Assembly (NCBI RefSeq): GCF_000524195.1
Contig: NW_020170381.1
Span: 3,257,986 to 3,321,985, forward strand
Source: Echinococcus granulosus
Lineage: Eukaryota > Platyhelminthes > Cestoda > Cyclophyllidea > Taeniidae
DNA: 64,000 nucleotides
Direction: 5' to 3'
Both the position numbers and the translations under genes were made by a program. Positions within the stretch are counted from its first letter, which is position 1; each line of letters starts with the position of its first letter. The notes beneath the pieces are model-generated. The model ran no database searches. It had not been told where the DNA came from and saw nothing but the letters and a program-made list of their open reading frames with translations. Positions 51,226 through 64,000 of this stretch are shown here, one piece after another.

Positions 51226-52264
51226 CTCCTCTCTAATAATGATTTCTGCTTCTTAGAGTAAAGGAGGAATTTCTATAATATGCAACACTACTCAGATTTA
51301 AAGGGACGCTTCCTTCGTACCTTCACTTCGAAACTCCCCTTTTAACTCATCTGCTCTTAGCAAAATGCTCACCTTCCCTGATTTCTCCATCACCAAGATT
51401 CACCAACATCGCAAAACCAAGATCACCTTGCGCCAAAGCAGTAGCGCCGCTAGTTCAATGATTCGAAGAAATTCCCGTGGTTACTGTTTGTGCGGTTGGA
51501 AATAGATGCGTTGAAAAGGCAGACGAGCAGATCGTTGAAGACCGTGTAAATGGACTAAATATGGCAATGCATTCCCAGAAAGCATCAGAAGTCGTTTTAA
51601 GCAGACTGCATTTTTGCAAGCAATTTACTTTTCCTTCAAAATATGTAGCTTATTCTTGCTATGTACTACAGTCTAGTGGAGAGATCTTCATTTGAAATTT
51701 CACATCACATGGTTGGTTAGGAAACCTTCAGTGGGTCCGCTTTGTCAAAGAAATTTATAAAGTTGCGCAATTGTCCCCAGCGCTTATTAAACCTCTGTGC
51801 TTATCTGGCACCCGATTAGGTATTCCTGAAACAGTATCGCGGAAAAACCGGTGACTCAGGCAAGTCGTGGGCACTGTTACCTCCGTTTTGCCATTTTCAG
51901 TGTTATTGTAGCCCTAACAATGGTCACGATTGACAAAAATCGGTTCTGGCTCCTGACGTCCCTCCCAACGAGGCCAACTAAGCTAGCCTAAAATTATCTG
52001 TATGCATTCTTATAAAGTATGCTCCTAGTTATTTTATAGTTCATGACTTGCTCGTAAAATGTGCTTGTATAAACCCTATTGTTGTACATACTGGATTTGA
52101 GCTGCAAAATTAGTTTATTTTGATTTGGTTCAGAGCAGCAAAATATATTATATAGAACAAGAAGTTGTTTTGAAGGTATTGAAGGTGAAGGGATATGGTC
52201 CAAGGTAAGCTCAAACCAATCTTCAAATATCCTGGTGGCACGCGTAATGCTTGGATTGTTTGTT

Positions 52265-52425
52265 TAACTCTCCGTTTAGGTTACGCAGGCAGCCACTAAA
52301 GGGCACAGCCATGCCAGTAATCTCTCGGCCCTTCTGTGCTTTCTAAAGGAATTTTCGATCCCAATGCTATGACATTTTTCGTCTTCAGGAATGACTCAGG
52401 CTGCTACGGCGCTGTCCTTGCAATC
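52265..52425 (-). repeat. Dispersed repeat copy, reverse, diverged
   Basis: GCCATGCCAGTAATC, CTTCTGTGC and the GTCTTCAGGAATGACTCAGG block followed by GCTACGGCG show that this is a second reverse copy just before the one at 52.5 kb, in direct tandem with it. Confidence 0.5.
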
Positions 52426-52499
52426 TCTAAAGGCTCAAATCAACTAATGGATAAGCTCAATGTATTTTTTGGGAAATCCCCACATGCATATAGGGTTGT

Positions 52500-52690
52500 T
52501 TTTGACTCCTGGTTTTGATTGAGGAGAACGCTTATGTGATCCGCCATTGTACCTTCGCCGGGTGGGCTGGTCTTTCGACCAAGCCAGTAGCCTTAAAGCC
52601 TACTGTATGCCGACAATATTATGCCCTAGTATTATGTTTACCTTCGTCTTCAGGGAAATCTCGGGGCACTACAACAGGACCAGCCTGTTT
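52500..52690 (-). repeat. Dispersed repeat copy, reverse, well preserved
   Basis: GACTCCTGGTTTTGA, ATCCGCCATTGTACCTTCGC, GGGTGGGCTGGTC, CAAGCCAGTAGCC, AAAGCCTACTGTATG, TATGCCCTAGTATTATG and CTTCAGGGAAATCTCGGGGC. It is the reverse complement of the 48.4-kb core end to end. Confidence 0.7.
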
Positions 52691-53269
52691 TGCTTTGGCC
52701 CAAAACAGTAAAACATGCTTCCTAGGACATAAATCATTTTGCTTAAATTTGAGAAAAGGGGCAGATGTACACTCATACCTCTGCCTTCACCCATCCTGGA
52801 GGCGCAATCTATGTGATTCCTCCAAAACAATTCAGCTAATAAATAAGCACAGTGAGTTTATTTTGGAATGTATTTGCGGAAAATCTCTCCAGGTATACAA
52901 TGCGCTGCACTATAAAATTTGAGCAGCTGCTGCAGAATAACACCATCGTATTTTGCGCACTGGCAACATGGGATTTGACGTAATTTCTTTGTAATTTAAA
53001 CATAGAAAAAAAGAGTTAGTGGACTATTTACAGCAGTCATGAACCTAGCCAAAAAGTTACATGGCATGCTAAAACCAACACCTTCTATGTTTTCAAACAC
53101 TACCGACTTAAGTTTTTTATGATCAAGTTAACGAATGTACATCAATATTCAGCAGACTAATTTTGTGTCTTTTTATGATGCGCCATTGTTGTAGGTGTTC
53201 GTTCCATTACACCTAGGTGAGAGCAAGCCAGTGATACTGAATACTCCACCTCTTCATTTCCAGGAATGT

Positions 53270-53460
53270 GCAAGTCCTAGTTTTAAAAAACTCCATGTAG
53301 AGTCCCGAAACTTCCCACTAGAGAAAAAAGACATAATACAGGGGCAGAATACGTACTATTGGCAGAGAAAAGGGTTGGAGGTCTACTGACATGACCTGGA
53401 GGCCTTGCTGCTTAGCGGAAGTACAAAAGCCGCGGCCTTCAATGCCCACGTAAGCAATCA
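53270..53460 (+). repeat. Dispersed repeat copy, forward
   Basis: GTAGAGTCCCGAAACTTCCC, AAGACATAATACAGGGGCAG, TCTACTGACATGACCTGGAGG and GCGGAAGTACAAAAGCCG. With the copy at 52.5 kb it makes a head-to-head inverted pair. Confidence 0.65.
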
Positions 53461-54292
53461 TTTTGCGCGACATCTTTAGATGTGCTTTCATGCAATTATG
53501 ACCTAGTACGGCCTCAGTGAAGTGTTAGAGCATTGCAGAAACAATAGGATCTAATGCATCACCCTAAATTTTACCGTTACAAATAAGGCAGGTCTTCCAA
53601 ATGCTCCATATTTGGCTCCTTTGTCTAATGTCATTCGTTTTTTGATTTTTCTGCACAAAAGATGTGACTGTAGTAATTTTCGGTTGGTTAGTTGGAGAAT
53701 TAGTGCCAGATAAAACTCATAGTTGTGTACAAAAGTGTACTGCAACCATAAATACACTAATAAGCGGTTCTGTCACACTTACTTGTGTCTTGTGCCTTAA
53801 GTTGCCTCAATAAATGCGTTATTTAAAATATTAATTTAAATTTTACGTTTAAATTTTGTTTAAATTTTTCAGTTAGCTGCTCTGTGAAAAGGTGACTTTT
53901 TAATTCAAGGTAATTACTGCAAAGCCAACGCCTTTTTATTGTTCTTTTCTTGCAGGAATCTATTTATATTAAGCATAATTTAAACAGCTGGTTTTGAATG
54001 GTTCGTGCAGTTGCATTATGCACACGTCACTGTCGTATTGACGTCACTTTACTAATAACTGAGCAATACTCTGTTTATCACCTCAAATACCTAGAATTTG
54101 GACCTCAAATTGGTGTTTTTGGTCTTGCTTTTTATGTTACATTGTTTGTGGTAATTTTTTCGTTACAAACTAACGATTAAATTATTCCGCTTAGTTTATA
54201 TAGGATTATTAGTTACTGACCCGTCTCTAGGAGTGTATGCTGTATTTGTATGGGTGGTATATGCTTGTGTCGCTTCACTTTTTCTGATAGTT

Positions 54293-57200
54293 ATGCAAGA
54301 ACATTGTGGAAGTGCTATCTCTCCAAAACATCCTGTTGGGAAAAGACCAATCAGAGTTCGAGTCCTTTTACTGGATGGGCATCTAGAGAACTTCATACTA
54401 TCGGTAAGCCATTTGACAACGGGTTCGTTTCCAGTCCCACGTTTTTCTACGACATTTATCTCTTTTACTATCTGAGTTTGCTTCTATCATTTTGCTTATC
54501 TGATGTGAATTAGAAGGCGATTCTTACGTTTTAGCCGCGATGTCCTGGTCAAGAATTTTTCGATTTGGTCGTTCAATCACTACAGGTGGAAGATACTGAT
54601 TACTTTGATCTGGAATATGAAGACGCCATGGGAAATAAGGTTGTGGTAACATATATAATGAACTTTTTGTAGAAACTAGTAATATAACAACAAGCTGGTT
54701 AAGGCCACTTTGATGAATAACTTCTGACTCCTTTTTTCACTTAGATTGTCGTTAATTTATGAATGACTGTTTTGCTTCTCTTGTACCGTTATGCACTTTG
54801 AACACATTTGTTCTGTCACATCTTATTTAAAGACTTGTAGGTATGCTCTTTCATTATTTTCCTGTTCGAAAATAAGTTTCATCTACAAGTCTTGGTTGCT
54901 CTGAACAATTAAGACAGTTTGGAATATGCGCGTTGTCATTTTATCACTAATATAATGAATGTACTGTTTCAGTGTTGGCTCGACCATTTTAAACCTATAC
55001 ACAAGCCTGTCTCACAAATGCTTCGAAAGCCAGCTCAATTTTCCTTCAAGGTGAAATTTTACACTACGCACCTCAATCTTCTTATTAACAAGTTGACTAG
55101 GTACGTAAAACTATGTTTGTGCGTATGGTGAAAACTGGATTTGTCTATTCATATTCATACATAGTCCTTACCACGATTAATGTCAATTTCTCTGTTGCAG
55201 TCACAGACTCAAATTGATCTGCTTATTTTTTTTAAGTTCAGTGCAGTAAATTGAATGATATATTCACTTTCCCTCCCTTACCAATACCATTTGTGCTGAC
55301 CTTTGCAAAGATTCAAGAGATCATGGTTAAAATGTCCCACTACACCATGTAATGGATATTTTACCAACTTTTGGCCTTAAATAGAATTCTTTTACTTTTT
55401 CTCTTAAATGATGCGCAAAACTTAGGTCTTCTCCCGGCAACACTTTTATATACACCATACTGTTTTTGATAATTTAGTCCAACTATCGCCAACATTATAA
55501 TTTCACCCTCTGTTCGGGCTGTCAACTGAGTTTAATTTGCTTAATCGTTTAATGTATGCATTTTGGCAAGTTTATTAGATCATGTACTTCTGTTCCAACT
55601 CTTATGCAGAATAACTATTTTACACCGGGGTTTCCCCTCATTTTCAAAACTTGGAATTTTAACTTTTATTTGATGAATTTTTTTAACTCATTTCTGTCAG
55701 TTCATTAAGTTTTTAGCATTTTAGCTTACTTGTCAAGTAAATTAGCTGAAGAAAACACCCAAAAATTCATGTAATTTAATGCATGCTATTCCGTTATACT
55801 TTAATTTGTATTGAATTGACTAGTGCCTCAAAATACCCTAAGTTTTCTCAGATTTCGATTTTGACTCAACTTGTGGTACCATTGCGAACTGATTCGTGCC
55901 TATGTTGATCCAGTTCAGATGCATTTTGAACCTGAAATATGGATGCTCATTTAATCATCGAATTTGTTAAAAATTGATCGTAGCCAACGCTGATTATGAT
56001 ATGGGTACCTTACCCTCAAATGCTTCTTCACCTAATCTTTGTTACCTCCTATTCCCTTGGAAGCAAGCATTCACGCTTTCTACATAATTATCCCATGTGG
56101 TCCTGCCAAGGGATTATCTGATTCTTATCAATTATTACGGAATACATGAGTTAACTTTTACTTCATTCACCAACACATTCCTTATTCGGTTGTATAGACG
56201 GTTATTTGCACTGCAAGTGAAAAAGGATTTAATTGATGGCGAGTTAAACTGCGGGGAGAATACTGCTGCACTTCTAACAGCTTTTGTTCTTCAAGGTAAG
56301 CATAAAACCGCAGAACGCCACGAACTAAGCTTCATATTTTCGCCTCGTTCCACTGATTTACGTACTCGCTTGTTCTGCCAAAAAACATAACTGTTGTTCT
56401 TTTAAATGGCTCTTAATTTTCCACACAATCGCGACTTACCTATGTCTGATGTTTGCTCACATTTTGTAACCTTTCTCAAGCCTTATCGTTTAACATGGGT
56501 ATTTTTAATAGGTGTTTTGGGTTTTAGTCCAGGTGTCTTTTTGTATGCTCCTCGATGCTTAAACTGATCAGCTAGATCACACGCGTTGTGTTGCAGTGTT
56601 GACAATAGGAGACGAATGTGTAATGATGAGCAGAGTCTTCTGGAGAAATTATATAGCAAATCACATTGAACTCTAGGATATGCATTGGTTGTAAATCATT
56701 AATCTTTCTTGAGTATGCGATTTCTGCTTATTAAAAAGTACCTTCAAACTCTGACAAAGTTAAGTTGGACTTTAGAATTACCTACGTAGGAACAAAACTT
56801 AGACCGTCACCTTACTATTCAACGGATGTCTGCATTTTTGCATATTTTTAATCCTATCACCTCGATCTCAAATTTCTGATTAATTTATTCAATGCATTCC
56901 TGTCCACAGATTTTGGTGAATGGATTTTACGTTTAGCTAGCCATCTACTAGGGTCTACCGCAGATTTCTGGGATTGAAGCCTCGTCGTCTGTGGTAGGCT
57001 CCCCTTAGGGCGCTAGAATTCGTGTGCTTCAGTGAGGCCTTTAATTAAGAACTTCCATCAAAATTACAGATTGACTATTTAAACAAGACTTAGTCATCTC
57101 GGAGGCACATAACGTTCAAATATATCTACATTCCATCACCTGTTCCGTAGTCGCAAAATTCTTTAGTTTGTATTTTTTGTTAGTTCATCCGTCGATTTTC

Positions 57201-60200
57201 CTTATTTAAGAATGCTAGTGGCGTTTTTTGCGAAATGAGCGGCTATAGTCATGAACGTAAATTACCAAACTGGGAGGATGTGATTGCGATTTTTCAAACA
57301 AATTCTAGAGTATATTTATCACTATTATGGTTAAATAATTTCGTCCGGATGCAAATCTTTTACTACACGACTTGAAGAGTACTTAAAAGTGATTTTCGCA
57401 TAAATTATATGAAACTATTCAACTTATTGTCAGCTTAAAATTTATGATGCCTTCTAAGTTTTTAACAACATTCACTCGTGCACATTCTGTTTTGGCTTCG
57501 CAATGCTTATTTATTCATTCTAGCCGATACATCTTACAATACGGCTACAAAATTGGGGGCGATTTTGTGATGCGAAATTGAAGGGCTTTTATGTGGGTGT
57601 GATCAGTAATGGCTCGGGTACAATCCTTCAATGTTCTCTTGGAGTCGATGAATTGGGTAACGTTGGTGGCGTCAGAGCCATGGACAGTTCTTACTTCAAC
57701 GATAGGAACCGTCTCTTTTTGAACATCTGCTGTCATTTCATCCTGCTGAACTGATAATTTTTGTTGTTTTATTTGCGGGAAATAGGCCCCTCAGTTGGCC
57801 ATTTTGCCTAACTACCTACAAACAAGCGATTGGTAGTGACTAACTTTACACTAACTGCCTTAATGAAATATTTTTAATTTTCACTCTTAATATCTTCTTT
57901 TATTCTGATATAGCCGAGCTGGGAGATCGTGAGGAGGAGGATAGGCGCATACTAAGTTACTTGGAGAATATACGGTTGAGCAAGCAATACTCCCCTGCCT
58001 TCATATCCAAAGTGGTAGACTTGCACAGCAACTTAGAGTAATTGATCTGCTAAGCTTTTTTGTTATTATCTCTTGAAGTAAGCAGCCGTTAGGAGGCATC
58101 CAGTGGTTACTTACACTGAATATAATTGATGTTTGTGGTGTTTTGCATATCATTCTTAAGGCTTAGTGATACATTTATTAAGCATTCAATTACGCTTTAG
58201 ACATCGATCTATAAACAATTTCTCTTCCCCCCCCCCCCCCCCAAATCGACACTAAAACAGGTAAAAAGATGCATATTTAGCCATTTTTTACAATTTTCCC
58301 TATCATCTTATTGTGCAACCTTTTCCTTTCCAAACGATATTAATTATTGAATAAGTAGTCAGTTCTATAGCAATCTCTTATCTGTTAACAAGTATAGGAA
58401 AATAAAAACCATTATACCTATCAAATTTGAAGTTTCGTAGTTTTAAGTAGTCCTCATTCAATTAACTTCAATCGTGTATTTTTTTGATCAGGTATGTTTA
58501 TTGAAGACTCAGTGTTTCTGTCAGTATAGCAAATAAATGTCAACTCCACGATGAGCATATAAATTGTCTGCTTACTTTTTTGGTTTATTTTATTAAAATC
58601 GCGATGTTTTTCAGGTCCCTTTTTACTTCACCATGTAATTAGTTAGCATTGGGAAATCTTCAGCATGAGGCTCTATCCTGTAAGCGGTAACCGTGCTATT
58701 TTACAGTCAGCTGACTATTCTTCATAGCGTTTTTGTGTTCAACTTTTTTTTAGTTAAATAATCTTAAGTGCGTTTTCGTATTACTTTGTTTAGAAAATAA
58801 AATATCACTCACTTATCGTCAGAACTAATTCACACATTAATTTTGCATGGTTTATGTCTAAGTTCGTCCCTAGACGTGTAAGTCTTTTTACGTTCTCTTA
58901 GTGTGATTTAATTGAGTCCACTTGTTTGTTTTTACAATTTATTCATTTAACTTTGAAACAAGTTTATTTTGCCTCTTTCATGCCCACTTCTAATCGTTGG
59001 GAGTCGGGATGAACTTACTTTTTGATTTTTTAGAGGGATGTCCGAAGGGGAAGCGGATTACCGTCTTTTGGATGCGGCAAGAAAATTGGAGTTCTACGGT
59101 TTAAAGCTTCATCCTGCCAGGGTAATGTCTCCGTGGTTCATTATAGCTACTGGCTTTGTAGTGATTAGCACTGTCGCATCCAAACTAGTACGTTATTTTG
59201 TATAGCGCTTTGAGATCAAGAGTAATTCCAAGCGTAGCGAAGCCACTTTAGTCATGTCATGTAGGTAAATACAATTCCCGAATGTCTAAAATTTGATTTT
59301 ACGTAAATGCGAAGATTCTTTGCAAAGAGTTGGATTGAGTTATTTTATGTGAGAACTCTCGCTTTTTACCCATTACACTCCACTCAGTAGCTTATACTGA
59401 GGTTCTAATTTCAAATTTTCATGTTAAATATCTATAGTGTAAATATTTAAAAAAGTTGGAGAAATCATTCGTTTAAAAAGTGCTCCAAAAATCTATTGCC
59501 TTCAACTGCCAACATTGTTTCCAGCTGCACAGTGTTTGTTTCTAGATAAGTTATTTATTGAGCTTCTCTACTAAGAAGAAATATCATGTGGCTGTTCCCG
59601 TTTAACAGTACCCTTTAGACTATGATGCTATTACTTTTCCAATCTTGTTAAAAACCTCATAGGTGTTGTCCAAGTAATCAGCTCATCTTAACAAGCACAA
59701 ACTATTCTAGGGCTTAATTCACCCAGTTATGTGCCCGACAAGACCTGTAAGTGTGCATTCTACGAGGATTTGTTGCCTACCCATCCCAGTTTAGCTGTTG
59801 GCGCATAAAAGATGGGCTTGCAAACTAGTAGTTTTGAGATATAAATGCGCTTGATTTGACTACTCAGATAGTAATCTAGCGTTTTTGTCCAATCCTTCAA
59901 ACAGAATTTTTCCCCTGACACCTCTTTGAATTCCTATTGAAGGGATTCCCTCCGTAAAAGTTTTTCATAACTTCATTTCATTTAAGAATAATCGCGGTAG
60001 TGTAGCTAATCTTCGCTACACGTTGAGTGTTTTAGCAAGATAACCAATCCGATTTGCAGTCCACTCCCCACGAACTCATTTGCTTCTAATTTTGTAAATG
60101 CCTTTTTGTTTAGTTGTTTTAGCATATTATTTGCAATTTTTGGCAGTATTTTACTTCTTGAATTATAAAATAGGTTTAAAAGCAATTACTCCTGCGATGA

Positions 60201-63200
60201 CATTTTTATGCTAGAAATAACTTGTTACTACTTGGCTTTGTTTTATGACCAATCGACTTGCACTTTTTAACGTCTTTGGTGTAATTTTTCTCTTTAAAGT
60301 CACCACAAAGTACTTAAATCCTAAGCAAAATCCATCCCTACGATTTTTTTATCTTCAGCAATAGGTAGCCCCGAGCATATTACTCCATTACGCTAGTCTC
60401 AATAAATTTCATTTATAGTAAAAATGTTTTTTTAACACATCTTGTAAATAGCTGGACAAAAGAGTGTATTTGAAAAACGTTTGTTCCTGAAAACTATTCA
60501 TTTACCCTAATGTTCTTTAGCATTTGCTCGCATTTCAGGAGAACGGTGGAATACCTCTCAATTTGGGCGTTACGCATGCGGGTCTTTTTCTCTATCAGGG
60601 CAAAAACAAATTAAATCATTTTAGCTGGTCGAAGATACGCAAGCTCAGTTTCAAACGTACCAGATTTCTCATTAAACTTCATTCTGGAATGGAGGTAGGT
60701 TACTTGCTACCACCTCTCAAACCAACATTTTCTCTGCAACATTTATCACTGCCTCGAAATACTCTCTTTTTTAATTTGTCACGAATACTTTATTACTTAT
60801 TTTCAGTCAATTCCCCACCTACTTCATATTTATACGAACCTCACTTGTAATAAACTTTCGCAGTACTATTATCAAAAAGATGACAAATATTGGCATCTTG
60901 CAAACGTGAGCATATTTTTAAATCATCTTATTGACCCCACATAACTTCTAGTTGTCTATGGCTAATGTTCGGTCCATCAAGCGCAGGGGCTTGCTGAAGC
61001 ACTGGTGGAAAAAGTACCTTTTTTCATTAAATAATTGACAAAAACCTCCAGTTTTGGTGCTATGGCATTTCACAATCTTTAATTGTTTATCATATCTACC
61101 TAATGCGTACTTATTATGCCTAGTTGACCAACATCCGAATTTTCAGTAATGAGTTGATCTTTATCCTGTTACGGTGACTAAATGTGCTATTATTTATAGT
61201 TTGCTGTACGTGTACATCATCGGATAGCATTTTGCCTTGGTGAACCCCAAAATGTATCTTGATTAAATAAACCCTTTCGCTAATCTAACCAACTTGGTGT
61301 TGAGTACTTCTGCATCCGGTTCCAGAGAGATGATGTGTGCTTTTAGGCAGTTTGCTCTACAATCCTGATTCTGATTAAAAGCCGCATCTCATAATGTGGG
61401 TATGGTGCCTCTTCCTTTTATGGCCGTATCGTGATCCTATTCAGCCTAATCCCATTTGCGATACTACTGGCTCCTGACGAGCATATTTTTTTCCCGCATT
61501 TTAAATAAGCCCTTTGGGAAGGATACAATTGAGTTCACCTTCGAAAGTCGAGACGCATGCAAGAACTTTTGGAAGAAGTGCCTCGAACATCACGCATTCT
61601 TCCGATCGCGGGAGGTGCGCGGAGAGCCGGGTGCGGGAGGCGGAGGACTGGGGGGATTCGGGGTCAGGAATATGGAGCTCCGCTGCTCCTCCTGCTCACC
61701 CCTATGCCTCGCAGCCGAGCCTTCGTTTTGCCGAAGACGTTGGACATAAAAACAGCAGCGGTGGTGGAGGGCTCACTCGGAGTGTAAGTCTCAAAAGCGG
61801 TCGCAGTCAGGGTCTTTTCAGCAAAGGATCGTCCTACAGGTAACTTTTAATGCCCTTAGATTTTGTTTTTTTGGCTTTACATTGTACTAACCCGGTGCGT
61901 AAGCTGCCATTTTTAGTCATTTTTGTTTAAGTGGGCATGTGTATGTGTGTTCAGGTCTACTCTCAAAGGAGCTCATTCGGATAATATTCAACCGTTGTTT
62001 AGGTTGCATGAATGACCTCTCCTCCACAAGGCGCTCATTTGTTCAACTGATGTCAGAGATTAGATTTTTGAATATTAGTTCTTAATGTAAAATAATCTAC
62101 ACTACAATATTGTTTTGTTTTCTTAGAATTATCCAATGTCAAGTCTGGAGGAGCTACTCAAATAAGGCTCAAAAGGTTAACCTCGATGATGCAGCACTCC
62201 CTAATCAGAATTTTCTTTTAATAATTAGGAATCTCATTTATAGCTGGTCTTCTCAATTAATTTTTAACGTTAAAAGTCAATCAAATGAATGGATTTCCAC
62301 CTACAATGGTCGAGGATTTATACTACTTTCTCAATGAAAGTAATCCTGGTAACACGACCACAACCGTACTAGCCATTTTTAGGCTCAACATCCTTCTTAA
62401 AATTATTAGCGTCCTCTAAATTTGGAATAGGGCTGTGCATTTTCAATTATTAGGAGTATCTTACACACGGCTACCTTTTTTATAGAATGAGCCATGCTTA
62501 ATCTCCTTTACTTTTATCTCAAATAAGCCCACAGCACGTTTTTTGTCATTCACCACATTTGACTAACAAAAAGTATGAGCAATGGGAAGGGAAAGTCGCT
62601 TGTCGAGTTGATAATCCTATGTGTCATTTTCACGCTTTCTGACTGCGTATCTTCTACTTTGACATATCACGCTTAGATTAAACTCACCCATTCCGGATTT
62701 AAAGTTCAACGTACCCTTCGTTAACATATTAATATAAATCCCACTAATTTTAACCTAGAAATTTATGTACTCTACGTAACTTTGCTTTTGCACACATCAT
62801 CAACGGCGCAATTGAAGCCTAATTTCGTGATTTTTTTAGTAAGTAACCTCTCAGTTGACTTTTTTCAAAAAACAGTAAACGACATCAAATGTGCAATTTT
62901 TTCAGTAAACGCATTTGTTTGTGAGTTTGCAGGGATTTTTGAAATACATCGTCAAAAATTGTCATGCATTCTTTTGCCGTCCACCGCAATTATTTCCCTT
63001 CACTGATTGGTCACTTCTTACTCAAAAACATTTTGACAAACTGAAACGTCTTTACAGGTATGAAGGCATGGGTAGGCTTTAAATAAGTCCCATGAATGTC
63101 GCTTGAATCCGTTGCAGCAGGTCTTGTTATCAGGTGACCGTCCACACACTTCGCCATGCACCTTTGCATTTTACGAATGCTGAAAATGAAAAATCATGCA

Positions 63201-63808
63201 GTGTGTGCCCACACTTTGCCGCGTTTTATTTGCGTCCACCTCGTTTCTCGTTAAAAGCGCCTAAGCATATTTTAAACAGGCGTGGTGGTGTAATTCTTAA
63301 TCAAACATGGTTTGAGTTTGTTAGTTATCAGATTCAGTCGTATCTGCTGTTTTAGTTCTATGCACAGATCTCTTTATAACCTATTTTTATGTGTAGATAC
63401 TGCGGGAGAACACAACAGCAACTAATTGAAAACTCGTATAATTCGAGTCCAGGAATAATGTCTTCAGAAAAGTGAGTGTGATGGATTGTGTGACATTTGT
63501 TCAAATTCGTATGAGAAATCACCGATACGGTCCTTCGCTTTCCCCAGACGATCAAAATCGGTGGGTCGCCTTGGTTCAGGCCAAAATCTTAGTCGCTTTG
63601 GCTCACCGCATCTTCATCGCAGTGTAGCTCATGTTAATGAAAAGCCCGGAGAGGACCTCCCAAGAATGCTGCAACATCAACAGTGCCTCTTTCGAGGTAG
63701 CAGCTCGAGCACAGTAGCTGCTGACTTTGGTCCGCCAACAACCAGTCTTCCAGACCATTATCAACTTCTTTTCCTTTCCACACCCATTCGAAGGCCGCTT
63801 TCCACTAG
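54293..63808 (+). CDS. FERM and FERM-adjacent domain protein, FARP-like, 3' partial
   Basis: Membrane-cytoskeleton adaptor; FARP1/2 relatives also carry RhoGEF and PH domains, which would lie beyond the window. Exons: 54293-54403, 54535-54639, 54973-55100, 56198-56295, 57914-58037, 59034-59121, 60539-60694, 61510-61630, 61668-61839, 63397-63471, 63548-63808, then continuing. FERM F1: [22 protein letters not shown]2: [64 protein letters not shown]3: [58 protein letters not shown] region: [18 protein letters not shown], close to the FSRGSSFRFSGRTQKQ block of FARP1. A Ser-rich, basic stretch follows. Introns here are long (up to about 1.6 kb), except 37 nt at 61631-61667. FRMD7 is the main alternative, as it shares FERM-FA without RhoGEF. 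The start is the first ATG after a pyrimidine-rich acceptor. Confidence 0.9.
58227..58242. repeat. C16 homopolymer in a FERM-gene intron
   Basis: Run of 16 C inside the intron after the 57914-58037 exon, flanked by CTCTT and AAATCG. A likely site of length polymorphism or assembly error. Confidence 0.8.
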
Positions 63809-64000
63809 GTTAGTTTCAGTCACTTTAATCCCTAGGTAATCTACGTTAGTAAATATGAAGGTATGTATTATCGAAGTTGAGAGCTTTTCGATTCAAGAAC
63901 ATTTCTTCTTTTCGTCTTTAATTTGCTGAGTACAATATTGGAATTTGCAAACAGTTTCCCCTTGTTTCCATAGTAATTATCAAATCCACTGGATTTGTAT

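Larger units (their letters stand above)
43424..54292. other. 10.9-kb gene-poor, repeat-rich interval
   Basis: No conserved gene was recognised on either strand. It holds at least seven copies of the dispersed repeat, an AT-rich patch around 47.22-47.45 kb and a Thr/Ser-coding low-complexity stretch at 51.0-51.2 kb. The WLS 3' UTR and the promoter of the FERM gene must lie at its ends. The rest shows nothing I can name. Confidence 0.6.

Noticed and set aside
53998..54180. Open frame with a hydrophobic end upstream of the FERM gene
   Set aside because: No family pattern, no donor in phase with the FERM start, and it ends just before it. Hydrophobicity follows from AT-rich composition.

Overview
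This is a window of eukaryotic nuclear DNA, most likely from a parasitic flatworm (Platyhelminthes, Neodermata; tapeworm or fluke). The evidence is a set of conserved animal genes cut by many introns, several only 27-38 nt long and lying at 5' gene ends while later introns are longer. That intron pattern is known from schistosomes and tapeworms. The standard genetic code fits every gene. The phylum is inferred from architecture, not from a species marker.

Layout, left to right. 1-3.7 kb: no gene, two copies of a dispersed repeat. 3.7-7.4 kb (+): signal recognition particle receptor alpha (SRPRA). 8.1-12.3 kb (+): UDP-N-acetylhexosamine pyrophosphorylase (UAP1). 13.1-15.4 kb (+): EDEM2-like GH47 protein. 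15.9-19.7 kb (-): cactin, convergent with EDEM2. 19.75-20.5 kb (-): TIMM22, ending only 93 nt before the cactin start codon. 20.5-22.7 kb: repeats and unexplained sequence. 22.7-23.7 kb (-): 5-formyltetrahydrofolate cyclo-ligase (MTHFS). 24.2-25.2 kb (-): a small gene I do not recognise, rebuilt from six phase-compatible exons. 26.3-36.6 kb (-): exocyst subunit Sec8 (EXOC4), with an unresolved 5' end. 37.3-38.0 kb (-): two unassigned first-exon candidates. 38.2-43.4 kb (+): Wntless (WLS). 43.4-54.3 kb: gene-poor and rich in the dispersed repeat. 54.3-63.8 kb (+): FERM plus FERM-adjacent protein of FARP1/2 type, running off the right edge.

The genes are mostly housekeeping and largely secretory-pathway related: SRPRA (ER targeting), EDEM2 (ER quality control), UAP1 (UDP-GlcNAc supply), WLS (Wnt traffic) and EXOC4 (exocytosis). 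There is no sign that they form one functional cluster. The best leads are the TIMM22-cactin tandem as a possible trans-spliced operon, MTHFS as a possible case where a spliced leader supplies the AUG, the unrecognised 175-aa protein, and a degenerate interspersed repeat often found as inverted pairs. No rRNA, convincing tRNA, CRISPR array or intact transposase/reverse transcriptase was seen. Splice sites were assigned by eye from GT/AG signals, reading phase and similarity to family sequences recalled from general knowledge; none was checked by search.
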